Shown: positions 11,795-20,711, counted from the first letter of the stretch. The stretch is DNA of 64,000 nucleotides from Alphaproteobacteria bacterium (GCA_027488965.1 JAIYAO010000198.1:1-64000); one strand, 5' to 3'. The notes: generated from the sequence alone by a model not told the origin. Numbers and translations: made by a program.

Positions 11795-12982
11795 ATGCGC
11801 GCGTCGCGGAAAATCCTGTCGGCGCTGATCGCTGCAGCCGTGCTGGCCCCGGCCGGCTTCGTTCTCGCGCAGGCGACGCCGCCGCCACAGCAGAGCGCGC
11901 CGGCCATGGCCGGCGATCCCGTGACGAGCGCTGCAAGCCACCTCGCGATCTACGACTACGGCACGGGGCAGATGCTATACTGCCGGCGCTGCAATGAGCC
12001 GATGGCGCCCTCGTCCATGAGCAAGCTCATGACGCTGCTGGTGGTCGCCGACCAGATCCGCGCGGGCAAGGTGACCCTTGATACGCAATTGCCCGTCAGC
12101 GAGAACGCCTGGCGCAACGGCGCGTCGTCCGATGGCTCGCACATGTTCCTGGAGCTCAACTCGCGCGTGCGCGTGGAGGATCTGCTGCGCGGCGCGGCCG
12201 TCGTGTCCGCCAACGATGCGTGCATCGCCCTGGCCGAAGGCATCGCCGGTTCCGAGGCGGCCTTCGTCGACCTGATGAATGCGCGCGCCCGCGAGCTGGG
12301 CCTTGCGTCCGCGCAGTTCCGCAACGCCACGGGCCTGCCCGATCCCGATCACGTCATCAGCGCCGCAGACCTCGCGCGGCTCTCGGCCGTGATCATCCGC
12401 GACTATCCCGAACTCTACCGGCACTATTCCGAGCGGAGCCTCACCTACAACGGCAAGACGCAGGGCAATCGCAACCCGCTGCTGGGCCTTCCCGGCGCCG
12501 ATGGCGTCAAGACCGGTCACACGAGCGTGGCGGGCTACGGGATGATTGGCTCCTCGATCATCAACGGGCAGCGGCGCATCGTGGTGCTGAACGGGCTGGC
12601 GACCAACGCCGCCCGCACCGATGAGGCCAAGCGGCTGATGAACACGGCGTTCTACGATTTCTCCATCACGCCGCTGTTCGCCAAGGACGCCGTCGTGGGC
12701 GAGGCGGAGGTGTGGCTGGGCGGGCGCAAGACCGTGCCGCTCGTGGCGTCGCAGGCCATCGCCATCGGCGCCCACCGCGCCGTGCGCGCGGGAATGAAGG
12801 CGACCGTGGTCTACAACGGCCCGCTGGCTGCGCCGATCAAGAAGGGCGATGTGGTGGCGCGGCTTGTGGTGGAGGGGCCGGGCGTGCGCCAGGAGTACCC
12901 GCTCGTGGCGGGTGCGCGCGTGGGACGGGCCAACCCGTTCGCCCGGGCGGGTTTCGGCCTGACGCAGCTGTTCGGCGGCTGA
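11795..12982 (+). CDS. D-alanyl-D-alanine carboxypeptidase (PBP5/DacF-like)
   Basis: Removes the terminal D-Ala from peptidoglycan pentapeptides in the periplasm. The 395-aa product has a signal peptide (residues about 1-26, ending FVLAQA). It has the penicillin-binding triad SMSK (Ser74-Lys77), SAN (in VVSANDACIALAE) and KTG (in GVKTGHTSVAGYG). A C-terminal beta domain (residues about 285-380) matches the PBP5 accessory domain. The track begins at a TTG 90 bp upstream; ATG 11795 is chosen because the signal sequence starts there. It follows rlpA and is followed 9 bp later by tmk. Confidence 0.93.
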   Translation: MRASRKILSALIAAAVLAPAGFVLAQATPPPQQSAPAMAGDPVTSAASHLAIYDYGTGQMLYCRRCNEPMAPSSMSKLMTLLVVADQIRAGKVTLDTQLPVSENAWRNGASSDGSHMFLELNSRVRVEDLLRGAAVVSANDACIALAEGIAGSEAAFVDLMNARARELGLASAQFRNATGLPDPDHVISAADLARLSAVIIRDYPELYRHYSERSLTYNGKTQGNRNPLLGLPGADGVKTGHTSVAGYGMIGSSIINGQRRIVVLNGLATNAARTDEAKRLMNTAFYDFSITPLFAKDAVVGEAEVWLGGRKTVPLVASQAIAIGAHRAVRAGMKATVVYNGPLAAPIKKGDVVARLVVEGPGVRQEYPLVAGARVGRANPFARAGFGLTQLFGG

Positions 12983-12991
12983 GGCCGCGGG

Positions 12992-13621
12992 GTGGCCGGG
13001 CGCTTCATCACGCTGGAAGGCGGCGAGGGGGTGGGCAAGTCGACGTTGGCGAAGGGGCTGCACCATGCCATCGCCGCCGCCGGCCAGACTGTGGTCGCCA
13101 CCCGTGAGCCGGGCGGGACGCCGGGCGCCGACGACATCAGGGCGCTGCTGGTGCGCGGCGCGGCGGACCGGTGGAGCGCGCTCACCGAAACCCTGTTGCT
13201 GACCGCCGCCCGGAACGATCACGTGGAGCGCGTCATCCGCCCGGCGCTGGCGCAGGGGACGTGGATCGTGTGCGACCGCTTCACGGACTCCACCCACGCC
13301 TACCAGGCGGGCGCCGCGGGGCTGCCCGAGCCGGTGGTCGCGGCGCTGGGGGCGATCATCGACGCCCCGGCCCCGGACCTGACCCTCGTCCTCGACATAG
13401 ACCCTACCCTCGGTCTTGCCCGCGCGCGGAGCACGGCGGCCGGGGAAGGGCGCTACGAAGCGCACGACCTCGCCTATCACGCCCGCGTGCGCCGTGCGTT
13501 CCTCGCCATCGCGGCCAAAGAGCCCGCCCGCTGCGTGGTGATCGATGCGACACTGCCGGCCGATCAGGTCCTCATGGTCGCATGCAAGGCCATCGCGGCG
13601 CGCCTCGGACTTCCGCTATAG
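12992..13621 (+). CDS. tmk: Thymidylate kinase
   Basis: Phosphorylates dTMP to dTDP for DNA synthesis. The 209-aa product has the P-loop LEGGEGVGKST near residue 9 and the dTMP-binding REPGGTPGAD. The DR motif DRFTDSTHAYQAG completes the set, and length and order match bacterial Tmk. It starts at GTG 12992, 9 bp after the carboxypeptidase stop. holB begins 8 bp downstream; tmk-holB is a widely conserved pair. Confidence 0.95.
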   Translation: MAGRFITLEGGEGVGKSTLAKGLHHAIAAAGQTVVATREPGGTPGADDIRALLVRGAADRWSALTETLLLTAARNDHVERVIRPALAQGTWIVCDRFTDSTHAYQAGAAGLPEPVVAALGAIIDAPAPDLTLVLDIDPTLGLARARSTAAGEGRYEAHDLAYHARVRRAFLAIAAKEPARCVVIDATLPADQVLMVACKAIAARLGLPL

Positions 13622-13629
13622 TCGCGGGC

Positions 13630-14670
13630 ATGGATCTCGATCAGGAGCCCGGCGCGGCCCACCCCCGCGAGACGTTCGCCTTCACCGGCCACGAGGCTGC
13701 GGAGTCCGCTCTCGCGACGGCGCTGGACGGTGCGCGCATGCACCACGCCTGGTTGCTGACGGGCCCCAAGGGCGTCGGCAAGGCGACGCTGGCCTACCGT
13801 TTCGCGCGCGCGGCGCTTGGCGCCAGGCGAACCGGTCCGCGTCCGTTAGATGTGGCCGCTGAGGATCCTGTGGCGCGCCGGATTGCGGCGCTGTCGCACG
13901 GCGATCTCTTCGTGCTGCGGCGCGGGCTGAACGAGCGGGGCAAGCCGCGCAGCGAGATCAGCGTCGACGAGGCGCGCGGCCTCGGCGGGTTCTTCTCGCT
14001 GAAGAGCGGCGAAGGCGGCATGCGCGTGGCCATCATCGACGCCGCCGACGATCTCAACCGCAACGCCGCCAACGCCATCCTCAAGACACTGGAGGAGCCG
14101 CCGCCGCGCACGGTGCTGCTGCTCGTCTCGCACGCGCCCGGGGGCCTGCTGGCGACGATCCGCTCGCGCTGCCGGCGGCTCGACCTGCGCCCGCTGGACG
14201 AGGCGGCGGTGCGCAGCACCGTGGCTGCCGCTTCAGGCGCTGCACCCGACGAGGCGGCGGTGCGGTTCGCCGCGGGACGGCCCGGCCGCGCCATCGCGCT
14301 GGCGGCCGCGGGCGTCGGCCCGCTCTACGGCGCGCTGATCGACGCGCTGGGCGCTGCGCCCAAGCAGGGAGCGCGCGCGTTTCTGCCGGAGGTGTTCCGC
14401 GCCGGCGACCGCGCGCAGCGCCTCTCGCTGTTCCTCATGCTGGCGCGGGACTGGATGCGGCGCGCCGCCGCCGCGAGCGCCGGCGTCGAGGCGCCGCTGG
14501 CAGCGGAGGCTGCGCTGATGGCGCGCTTTGCGGAGCCGGGCCGCGCCGCGCGTCTCGGCGACGCCTACAGCGCGCTGCTGGCGCTCGAACAGGAAGCCGA
14601 CGGGCTCGATATGGACGCCACGCACGCCTTCGCGCGCGCCGCGCGCATCCTGGAGCGTGCGGCCGCATGA
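13630..14670 (+). CDS. holB: DNA polymerase III subunit delta'
   Basis: Clamp-loader AAA+ subunit of the replicative polymerase. The 346-aa product has Walker A (LLTGPKGVGKATLAY), the sensor-1 region NAANAILKTLEEPPPRTVLL, and the SRC arginine-finger motif (TIRSRCRRLDLRPL) typical of delta'. The track start at 13171 runs through tmk; ATG 13630 gives the conserved N-terminus (HPRETFAFTGHEAAE). The stop overlaps the tatD start (ATGA). Confidence 0.92.
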   Translation: MDLDQEPGAAHPRETFAFTGHEAAESALATALDGARMHHAWLLTGPKGVGKATLAYRFARAALGARRTGPRPLDVAAEDPVARRIAALSHGDLFVLRRGLNERGKPRSEISVDEARGLGGFFSLKSGEGGMRVAIIDAADDLNRNAANAILKTLEEPPPRTVLLLVSHAPGGLLATIRSRCRRLDLRPLDEAAVRSTVAAASGAAPDEAAVRFAAGRPGRAIALAAAGVGPLYGALIDALGAAPKQGARAFLPEVFRAGDRAQRLSLFLMLARDWMRRAAAASAGVEAPLAAEAALMARFAEPGRAARLGDAYSALLALEQEADGLDMDATHAFARAARILERAAA

Positions 14671-15446
14671 TGCTGATCGACAGCCATGTGAACCTGCACG
14701 CCGAGGCGTTCGAGGAGGATCGCGCCGCCGTGATCGCGCGTGCGCGCGGGGCCGGCGTCACGACGATGCTCACCATCTGCGACCGGATCGGCAACTTCGC
14801 GCGCGTGCGCGAGATCGCGGAGAGCGATGCCGACATCTGGTGCAGCGTCGGCGCCCACCCGCACTACGCCAAGGACCACCAGGACCTGACAGCCGACCAG
14901 CTCACGGCCTACGCCGCGCACCCAAAGGTCATCGGCATCGGCGAGACGGGGCTGGACCGCCACTACAATCATAGCCCGTTCGACCAGCAGCAGGCGGTGT
15001 TCCGCCGCCATATCGCAGCGGCGCGCGCCACGGGCCTGCCGCTCATCGTCCACACGCGTGAGGCCGACGACGTGACGGCGGCGATCCTGGAGGAGGAGCA
15101 CGGGGAGGGGGCCTTCCCCATCCTGATGCACTGCTACACGAGCGGCGCAGACCTCGCGCGGCGCGCGCTGGCGCTGGGCGCCTACTTCTCGCTCTCGGGC
15201 ATCCTCACCTTCCCGAAGGCCGATGACGTGCGCGCCGTCGCGGCCGAGATTCCGCTGGAGCGGATCATCCTGGAGACCGACTGCCCCTACCTTGCCCCGC
15301 CGCCCCATCGCGGACGCCGCAACGAGCCGGCGTTTCTCGCGGACGTGCACCGCTACTTCTGCGCCTGGCGCGGCCTCGATGAGGCGGAGACGGCGCGGGT
15401 GATGGCGGACAATTTCTACGCGCTGTTCGCCAAGGCGGCGCGATGA
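14667..15446 (+). CDS. tatD: TatD family metal-dependent hydrolase (DNase)
   Basis: TIM-barrel metal-dependent hydrolase of the TatD/YcfH type, implicated in DNA 3'-end processing. The 259-aa product has VGAHPHYAKD, GIGETGLDRHYN, VHTREADD, MHCYTSG and LETDCPYLAPPPHRG in the usual order, supplying most metal ligands. The first ligand motif reads DSHVNLHAEAF instead of the common DSHCHLDF, so the second His of HxH is Asn. I recall the same variant in other alphaproteobacterial members, but this was not checked. It is coupled by ATGA overlaps to holB before and the MBL gene after. Confidence 0.88.
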   Translation: MMLIDSHVNLHAEAFEEDRAAVIARARGAGVTTMLTICDRIGNFARVREIAESDADIWCSVGAHPHYAKDHQDLTADQLTAYAAHPKVIGIGETGLDRHYNHSPFDQQQAVFRRHIAAARATGLPLIVHTREADDVTAAILEEEHGEGAFPILMHCYTSGADLARRALALGAYFSLSGILTFPKADDVRAVAAEIPLERIILETDCPYLAPPPHRGRRNEPAFLADVHRYFCAWRGLDEAETARVMADNFYALFAKAAR

Positions 15447-16255
15447 CGCTGCGGGCCACGATCCTCGGCAGCGGCTCCTCCGGCGGCGTGCCGCGTGTGG
15501 GCGGCGACTGGGGCGCGTGCGATCCCACAGAGCCGAAGAACCGGCGCACCCGGGGCAGCCTGCTGCTGCAGCGCTGGAAGGGGGCCCCGGGAGAGGGGGA
15601 GGCGACCACCGTCGTCATCGACACCTCGCCCGACCTGCGCGAGCAGTTCCTCGCCGCCGACGTGCGCCGGCTCGACGCCATCGTGTTCAGCCACGACCAC
15701 GCCGACCAGACCCACGGCATCGACGATGTGCGCGCGCTCGTGCAGCGGATGCGCCGGCGCGTACCGACGCACATGGACGCCGTGACCCGCGCCTCGCTCA
15801 CGCGCCGCTTCGGCTACATCTTCGAGGGCCACGGCGGCTATCCCTCGATCCTCGAGATCGGCGCCGACGTGGAGGACCACGCACCGCGCACCATCGACGG
15901 GCCCGGCGGGCCGATCACGCTGCTGCCGCTGGCGCAGGATCATGGCGGCGTCGTCTCGTACGGATTCCGCGTGGGCGATTTCGCGTACAGCAACGACGTG
16001 GCGCACCTGCCGGCGGAGACGCTCGACGCGCTGCACGGGCTGTCGGTGTGGATCGTCGATGCGCTGCGCTATGCGCCGCATCCCACGCACGCACATCTGG
16101 AACGCACGCTGGACTGGGTCGCGCACCTTGCGCCGCAGCGCGCGGTGCTGACGAACCTGCACGTGGATCTCGACTACGCGACGCTGGTGCGGGATTTGCC
16201 CGCGGGCGTCGAACCGGCCTACGACGGGTGGCACGTGGATCTGGACCGCGCGTGA
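15443..16255 (+). CDS. MBL-fold metallo-hydrolase (PhnP/RNase Z-like superfamily)
   Basis: Metallo-beta-lactamase-fold hydrolase of 270 aa. The N-terminus ATILGSGSSGGVPRVGGDWG is the hallmark of the PhnP/phosphoribosyl cyclic phosphodiesterase-like subgroup. The metal-binding motif is FSHDHADQTHGIDDVR. Later ligand positions include LAQDHGG and the C-terminal NLHVDLDY. It sits in a tmk-holB-tatD-MBL run with 4-bp overlaps, an arrangement I recall from other alphaproteobacteria. The true substrate is not evident; a cyclic phosphodiester is a reasonable guess. Confidence 0.82.
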   Translation: MTLRATILGSGSSGGVPRVGGDWGACDPTEPKNRRTRGSLLLQRWKGAPGEGEATTVVIDTSPDLREQFLAADVRRLDAIVFSHDHADQTHGIDDVRALVQRMRRRVPTHMDAVTRASLTRRFGYIFEGHGGYPSILEIGADVEDHAPRTIDGPGGPITLLPLAQDHGGVVSYGFRVGDFAYSNDVAHLPAETLDALHGLSVWIVDALRYAPHPTHAHLERTLDWVAHLAPQRAVLTNLHVDLDYATLVRDLPAGVEPAYDGWHVDLDRA

Positions 16256-16256
16256 T

Positions 16257-16292
16257 TTGACATAATATATCTTATGCGAGTGACGGATGTCA
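16257..16292 (+). promoter_or_regulatory. AT-rich inverted-repeat segment at the mazG start
   Basis: TTGACATAATATATCTTATG is strikingly AT-rich for this genome. It holds CATAA/TTATG arms, and TGACA (16258-16262) is mirrored by TGTCA (16288-16292), which overlaps the mazG start. It could be a promoter/operator for mazG, with TTGACA as -35. No convincing -10 at standard spacing is visible. Confidence 0.35.
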
Positions 16293-17135
16293 GTAAATAC
16301 AATAGGTTATGAGGCGCGCGGCGGCGTCGCATCGCGCGCTGATGACCCGTCTGTCCGCCGCGCGGCGGCCATCGACGCGCTCGTGGCGATCATGGCGAAG
16401 CTGCGCGATCCCGCCGACGGCTGCCCGTGGGACGTGGCCCAGACCTTCGCCACCATCGCGCCCTACACCATCGAGGAAGCCTACGAGGTCGCCGACGCGA
16501 TCCAGCGCGGCGCGATGCCGGAGCTGAAGGAAGAACTGGGCGACCTCCTCTTCCAGGTGATCTTCCACGCGCGCATGGCCGAAGAGACGCGCGCGTTCGA
16601 TTTCACCGACGTGATCGAGATGCTCAACGCCAAGATGATCGAGCGGCATCCGCACGTGTTCGGCGACGGCGCTGCGCGCCGCACGGCGGAGGACCAGAAG
16701 ACCGCGTGGGACGACCAGAAGGCGGCCAAGCGCGCCGAACGCGGCGCGGGGCTGCTGGCGGATGTCCCTCTCGCCCTCCCCGCCCTCATGCGCGCCGAGA
16801 AGCTCACCAAGCGCGCCGCGCGCGTGGGCTTCGACTGGCCTGACGCCGACCGCGTGCTGGAGAAGCTCGACGAGGAACTGGGTGAACTTGCTACGGCGCG
16901 CGCCGCGACGGACGACGCCAACATCGCCGAGGAAGTCGGCGACATCCTCTTCGTCATGGCCAACCTCGCCCGCAAGCTCGGCGTCGATCCCGAGGAAGCG
17001 CTGCGGCAGGCCAACGCGAAGTTCGAGCGGCGGTTCGGGCATGTGGAGCGGGAGATGAATGCGCGTGGGGGTGAGCACACGCTGGATGATATGGAGGCGT
17101 ATTGGGTGGACGCGAAGAAGGCGGAGCGGGCGTAG
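16287..17135 (+). CDS. mazG: Nucleoside triphosphate pyrophosphohydrolase MazG
   Basis: Hydrolyses (d)NTPs to NMPs and pyrophosphate, for house-cleaning and (p)ppGpp-related stress control. The 282-aa product has two MazG repeats. The first (residues about 30-135) has LRDPADGCPWD, then TIEEAYEVADAI and LKEELGDLLFQVIFHARMA with the EExxE-type metal ligands. The second (about 175-275) has EELGELATA and EEVGDILFVMANLARKLG. The first 15 codons are unusually AT-rich, so a later start cannot be excluded. The upstream MBL gene ends 31 bp before it. Confidence 0.93.
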   Translation: MSVNTIGYEARGGVASRADDPSVRRAAAIDALVAIMAKLRDPADGCPWDVAQTFATIAPYTIEEAYEVADAIQRGAMPELKEELGDLLFQVIFHARMAEETRAFDFTDVIEMLNAKMIERHPHVFGDGAARRTAEDQKTAWDDQKAAKRAERGAGLLADVPLALPALMRAEKLTKRAARVGFDWPDADRVLEKLDEELGELATARAATDDANIAEEVGDILFVMANLARKLGVDPEEALRQANAKFERRFGHVEREMNARGGEHTLDDMEAYWVDAKKAERA

Positions 17136-17307
17136 TCGGCGGAAGACATACGCCCCTCGTCACTCTGTTTGAGAACTGGCTGACGCTCTACTGCGCGGGG
17201 CGCGGCGAAAGACGGCTCCGTGGAGCGCCGCCTGGGATCGTGAGAAGCGCCACTCGAAACACGCCTCGATGGGTGACTTATAGCCTCGGCCATCGCTGCG
17301 CCACCAA

Positions 17308-18900
17308 TCAGGGCGCAGGCGGCAATACTATAGTTCTTGCTACCCGAAATCCCGAGATATGGTCTCGATGCGTGGGTCTGGCGCTGCTCCGCCTCGCTGA
17401 TCGCAAGTCCTCCGATGGTTTGATCCAAGAGCCCCCGCGGAGGACGCGGATGGAGCACGCTCTGTTGTCGATTGGCGAACCGTCAGCCGCAGCGCTGGAA
17501 TACTCGGCGAAGCAATCCTCGACCCATTCTTGAACGTTCCCGTGCATGTCGTACAGCTTGAACGCGTTGGGGGGAAACGAACCTACTGGCGCTGACTCGC
17601 TTTCCCACCGGTCTCGCCCGCCTGCAAAGCCCCCGTAACCTTGGCGGCGCTCCTTGCCGTAATTCGCATGCTGACGGCTTACTGCGTCGCCCCAAGGGTA
17701 AGGTGTCGTGGTGCCAGAGCGCGCCGAATACTCCCACTCCGCTTCGGTCAGCAATCGATAAGCCCGCCCACCGACTTTGCCGTTTAGCCAGCGCACGTAG
17801 CGCCTTGCGTCCTGCCAACTCACATTCATAACCGGTCGATTCGCGCGTCCCCAGCCGCGATCTTCCGGTACCCAAGGTCCATCCTCTTCAAGGCAGCCAC
17901 CGTCCGCGACGCAGGCATCCCACTCGGCAAACGTCACTTCGAACTTGCCCGCCGCAAACGGCCGCGAAATTGTAACTTGCCGCAGCGGGCCCTCGAAACG
18001 CGACCGTCCTGACTCTGTCTCCAAGCTGCCCATCATGAATTTTCCCGCCGGCACGACCACCATCCATGGACACACGTCGCAGTCGCGAAACTCTACGCCG
18101 GGTGTAGCTGGCGCGGGCGGGGCATCGCGGGTTGCCGCTAGGCTCCAGCGCGGCGCGCGCACGAGGCCGTCGCGGTACTCCGGCGACTGGCCGCCTTCGG
18201 TGGCGCGGAAGACGCGGTTGTTGACGTCGGAGAACAGGAGCGCGATCGGCTCTTCCGCCTGACGCTCCAGCGCCGCCGCCAGCGCCGTCGTGAACGGGCT
18301 GTTCTGGCCCCCGCCATCCGCCGCCGTGCGGCCCGGCGATGTCGCGTAGGCGATGAAGAAGTTCTGCGGTTTGCCGAGATCGGCGAGGCCCTCGCCGCCG
18401 ACGCTGCGCGCGCCGTCCGGCAGCGGCAGGTTGCGGCAGGCGTCGAGCACCAGGATGTTCACCGCGTTGCCGGCCGCGATCATGTCGTCGAGCAGGAACT
18501 GCATGGGCGGGGACTGGAAGCGCAGGCGGTCCATGGTCGTGGCGTTGGCGTCCACCGGCACGAGGTAGTTGGCGCCGTCCTTCTGCGCGCCGTGGCCGGC
18601 GTAGAAGAAGAAGCTCACCGTCGTGGGGCCAGCAGCCTTCAGCTTCGCGCCGAAATCACCCATCGCCGTTTCAAGCCGCGTGCGGTTGGCGTCGACGACG
18701 AGATCCACCTCGAAGCCGAGACCCTTCAGCCGCTCCGCCATCAGCCGCGCATCACGCGGCGGGTTTGCCAGCGCCCAGCCGGCCGTCGCATACGCACCGT
18801 TGCCGATCACCAGCGCGAGTCGTTTCGCTGGCGCCTGCGCTTGGCCCATCCCGGCCGCCAGCACCACCATCGCCGCGATCACCCGATGCACCCACCGCAT
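17308..18900 (-). CDS. Secreted caspase-like (C14) protein fused to an FGE/SUMF1-like domain
   Basis: The 530-aa product starts at ATG 18900 with a signal peptide (residues about 1-23, AAMVVLAAGMGQAQA). The track start 49 codons upstream has no export logic. Residues about 25-255 are a caspase-like peptidase: RLALVIGNGAY, His103 in FFFYAGHGAQ and Cys155 in VLDACRNLPLP. Residues about 278-527 are a formylglycine-generating-enzyme-like fold: VPAGKFMMGS, NVSWQDARRYVRWLN, LLTEAEWEYSARSG, MHGNVQEWVEDC and RVLRGGSW. The catalytic Cys pair expected after GGSW is absent (IKPSEDLRSARRSSARP), so it probably binds or presents ligand rather than making formylglycine. The 3' half looks less GC-rich than the 5' half. 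Confidence 0.87.
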   Translation of the reverse strand: MRWVHRVIAAMVVLAAGMGQAQAPAKRLALVIGNGAYATAGWALANPPRDARLMAERLKGLGFEVDLVVDANRTRLETAMGDFGAKLKAAGPTTVSFFFYAGHGAQKDGANYLVPVDANATTMDRLRFQSPPMQFLLDDMIAAGNAVNILVLDACRNLPLPDGARSVGGEGLADLGKPQNFFIAYATSPGRTAADGGGQNSPFTTALAAALERQAEEPIALLFSDVNNRVFRATEGGQSPEYRDGLVRAPRWSLAATRDAPPAPATPGVEFRDCDVCPWMVVVPAGKFMMGSLETESGRSRFEGPLRQVTISRPFAAGKFEVTFAEWDACVADGGCLEEDGPWVPEDRGWGRANRPVMNVSWQDARRYVRWLNGKVGGRAYRLLTEAEWEYSARSGTTTPYPWGDAVSRQHANYGKERRQGYGGFAGGRDRWESESAPVGSFPPNAFKLYDMHGNVQEWVEDCFAEYSSAAADGSPIDNRACSIRVLRGGSWIKPSEDLRSARRSSARPTHRDHISGFRVARTIVLPPAP

Positions 18901-18938
18901 CGGCCCCTCCCTTGTTGCGCCTCCGTCGCGCCACCCGT

Positions 18939-18970
18939 TCCCGGATCGACGCCAAGCGGCGGGTCCGGGA
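18939..18970. repeat. Palindromic unit (TCCCGGA ... TCCGGGA)
   Basis: TCCCGGA (18939-18945) and TCCGGGA (18964-18970) form a perfect 7-bp inverted repeat. A nested GCC-AAGC-GGC hairpin lies between them. The composition resembles dispersed intergenic palindromes of alphaproteobacteria; copy number cannot be assessed from this window. Confidence 0.45.
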
Positions 18971-19037
18971 TCCAGGGCGGTGGAGCGCGTCCACACCACC
19001 GAAATTCTCGCAGACATCCAGTGGCGGCGTCCATGGG

Positions 19038-19071
19038 CCCCGGACACGCGGGTTGTGCCCGCATTCCGGGG
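19038..19071. repeat. Palindromic unit (CCCCGGA ... TCCGGGG)
   Basis: CCCCGGA (19038-19044) pairs with TCCGGGG (19065-19071), and GCGGG pairs with CCCGC inside, giving a two-part hairpin. The ATTCCGGGG end resembles the CGTCATTCCGGG arm of the element at 39891. Confidence 0.45.
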
Positions 19072-19355
19072 ATGGGTGCGGTGTCGCCCGCGTCATCGCC
19101 CTCCCGTGGCGCTGCACCGCAGCAAACCTTCTTGCGCGGCCACAGCCGCTTCGGCGTGGCGCGCCCCTGTCTGGAACATCGTCTCCGGGGTCGCGACTGC
19201 GTCGCGCCCCGGAGAGAGAGAGAACCCGGCCAGTTTGTCGTGCGGGGTGCGGAGTCAGGTCACGCGCCGGACCGGTTTGTACATTCCCGCGCAGGATTTG
19301 TACGTCGCGGAAAACGATGACCAAATCGGCGCGGCGAAAGGCGGGATAGGGGCCC

Positions 19356-20711
19356 CTACTCCGCGGCTTCCCGGACAGTGTCGATCATGCCCGGCTCGGT
19401 CCTGCCCGGCTCGATCATGCTCGGCGGGGGCTCCATGGCCGCCGCCGCTTCGGCGGGCAGCTCCACCGTGACGATGAGGCGGCCGGCGTCGTCCATGTGC
19501 TCCTCGTGCACCCGCCCGCGCGCCGAGAGCGCCGCATGCGCGCGGCCATCGGCGGGATCGAGGGACAGCGTGACGAGGCGCGTGGCGCCGAACGCGAGGC
19601 GGTCGATGGCGTCCAGCAGCGCGTCCACGCCCTCGCCCGTCTGCGCGGAAATCACCGTGGCGTCGCCCTGGCTTTCGGCGCGCGTGCGCCGGGCCTGCGC
19701 CTGTTCGGGGGCCAGCATGTCGATCTTGTTCCACGCCTCGATGACGGGCGGCTTGCGCGCATCGGCGTCGCCCAGCTGCGCCAGGATGGCGAGCACGTCG
19801 GCGCGCTGGGAGTCCGTCTCCGGGTGGGCGATGTCGCGCACGTGGACGAGCACGTCGGCGGCGGTCACCTCCTCCAGCGTGGCGCGGAAGGCGGCGACGA
19901 GTTCGGTGGGCAGATCGGTGATGAAGCCCACGGTGTCGGAGAGGATCACGGACCGGCCGGCGGCGAGCTTCACGATCCGCGCGGTGGGATCGAGCGTAGC
20001 GAAGGGCATGTCCTTGGCGAACACGCCGGCGGCGGTGAGCCGGTTGAAAAGGCTCGATTTTCCGGCGTTGGTGTAGCCCACGAGGACGACCGCTGGCAGG
20101 CCCGCGCGGCGGCGCGCGCGCCGCTGCAGGCCGCGGGTGCGGCGCACCTCTTCGAGTTCCAGCTTCAGCTTGTCGATGCGCTGGGCGATGAGGCGGCGGT
20201 CGAGCTCGATCTGGGTTTCGCCGGGGCCGCCGGTCTTGCCGAGGCCGCCGCGCTGGCGTTCGAGGTGGGTCCAGGTGCGCACGAGGCGCGAGCGCTCGTA
20301 GGCGAGGCGCGCAAGCTCCACCTGCACCGCGCCCTCCCGCGTGCGGGCGCGGCGGCCGAAGATCTCGAGGATGAGGCCGGTGCGGTCGATGACCTTGGCG
20401 CCGATGCCGGTCTCGAGGTTGCGCTGCTGGACGGGAGAAAGCGTGGTGTCGAGGACGACGATGGCGATGCCCTGGGCGGCCACCTCGTCCTTGAGCGCCT
20501 CCACGCGGCCCTGGCCGAGGAAGCTGCCGGGCGCGATGCGCCGCACCGGCAGCACCTCGCTGCGCACGACCTCAAGGTCGAGCGCTTCGGCGAGGCCGCA
20601 GGCTTCGGCAAGGCGGAGGGCGGGATCGCGGACGAGGTCCCTGACCAGCGGCAGCAGGACGACCGCCTTCTGGCGGGCCGCCGCGGTCGTGTGAGGTTCC
20701 CTAGTCGTCAC
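19356..20711 (-). CDS. hflX: GTPase HflX
   Basis: Ribosome-associated GTPase that rescues or splits stalled 70S ribosomes under stress. The 451-aa product has the N-terminal HflX domain ([32 protein letters not shown]). A coiled-coil linker ([17 protein letters not shown]) leads to the G domain with G1 [11 protein letters not shown]3 DTVGF and G4 NKID. It starts at GTG 20711, overlapping the hfq stop by 11 bp, the classic hfq-hflX pair. The C-terminal about 30 residues are Pro/Glu-rich and low complexity. Confidence 0.95.
   Translation of the reverse strand: MTTREPHTTAAARQKAVVLLPLVRDLVRDPALRLAEACGLAEALDLEVVRSEVLPVRRIAPGSFLGQGRVEALKDEVAAQGIAIVVLDTTLSPVQQRNLETGIGAKVIDRTGLILEIFGRRARTREGAVQVELARLAYERSRLVRTWTHLERQRGGLGKTGGPGETQIELDRRLIAQRIDKLKLELEEVRRTRGLQRRARRRAGLPAVVLVGYTNAGKSSLFNRLTAAGVFAKDMPFATLDPTARIVKLAAGRSVILSDTVGFITDLPTELVAAFRATLEEVTAADVLVHVRDIAHPETDSQRADVLAILAQLGDADARKPPVIEAWNKIDMLAPEQAQARRTRAESQGDATVISAQTGEGVDALLDAIDRLAFGATRLVTLSLDPADGRAHAALSARGRVHEEHMDDAGRLIVTVELPAEAAAAMEPPPSMIEPGRTEPGMIDTVREAAE

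Larger units (their letters stand above)
18901..19355. other. 455-bp gene-free stretch with palindromic sequence
   Basis: No convincing gene lies between the caspase/FGE gene and hflX. ORFs reported here have repeat-like, Arg/Pro-rich translations and no recognisable family. The stretch contains at least two palindromic units (listed separately) and probably the caspase/FGE promoter. The last 100 bp before hflX show nothing clear. Confidence 0.6.

Noticed and set aside
17308-18110. Diversity-generating-retroelement target (FGE/C-type-lectin fold)
   Set aside because: No reverse transcriptase, template repeat or variable-region pair is visible nearby.
18752-19324. 190-aa minus-strand ORF over the non-coding island
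   Set aside because: Its translation is of the kind given by palindromic repeats and no start or ribosome site supports it.
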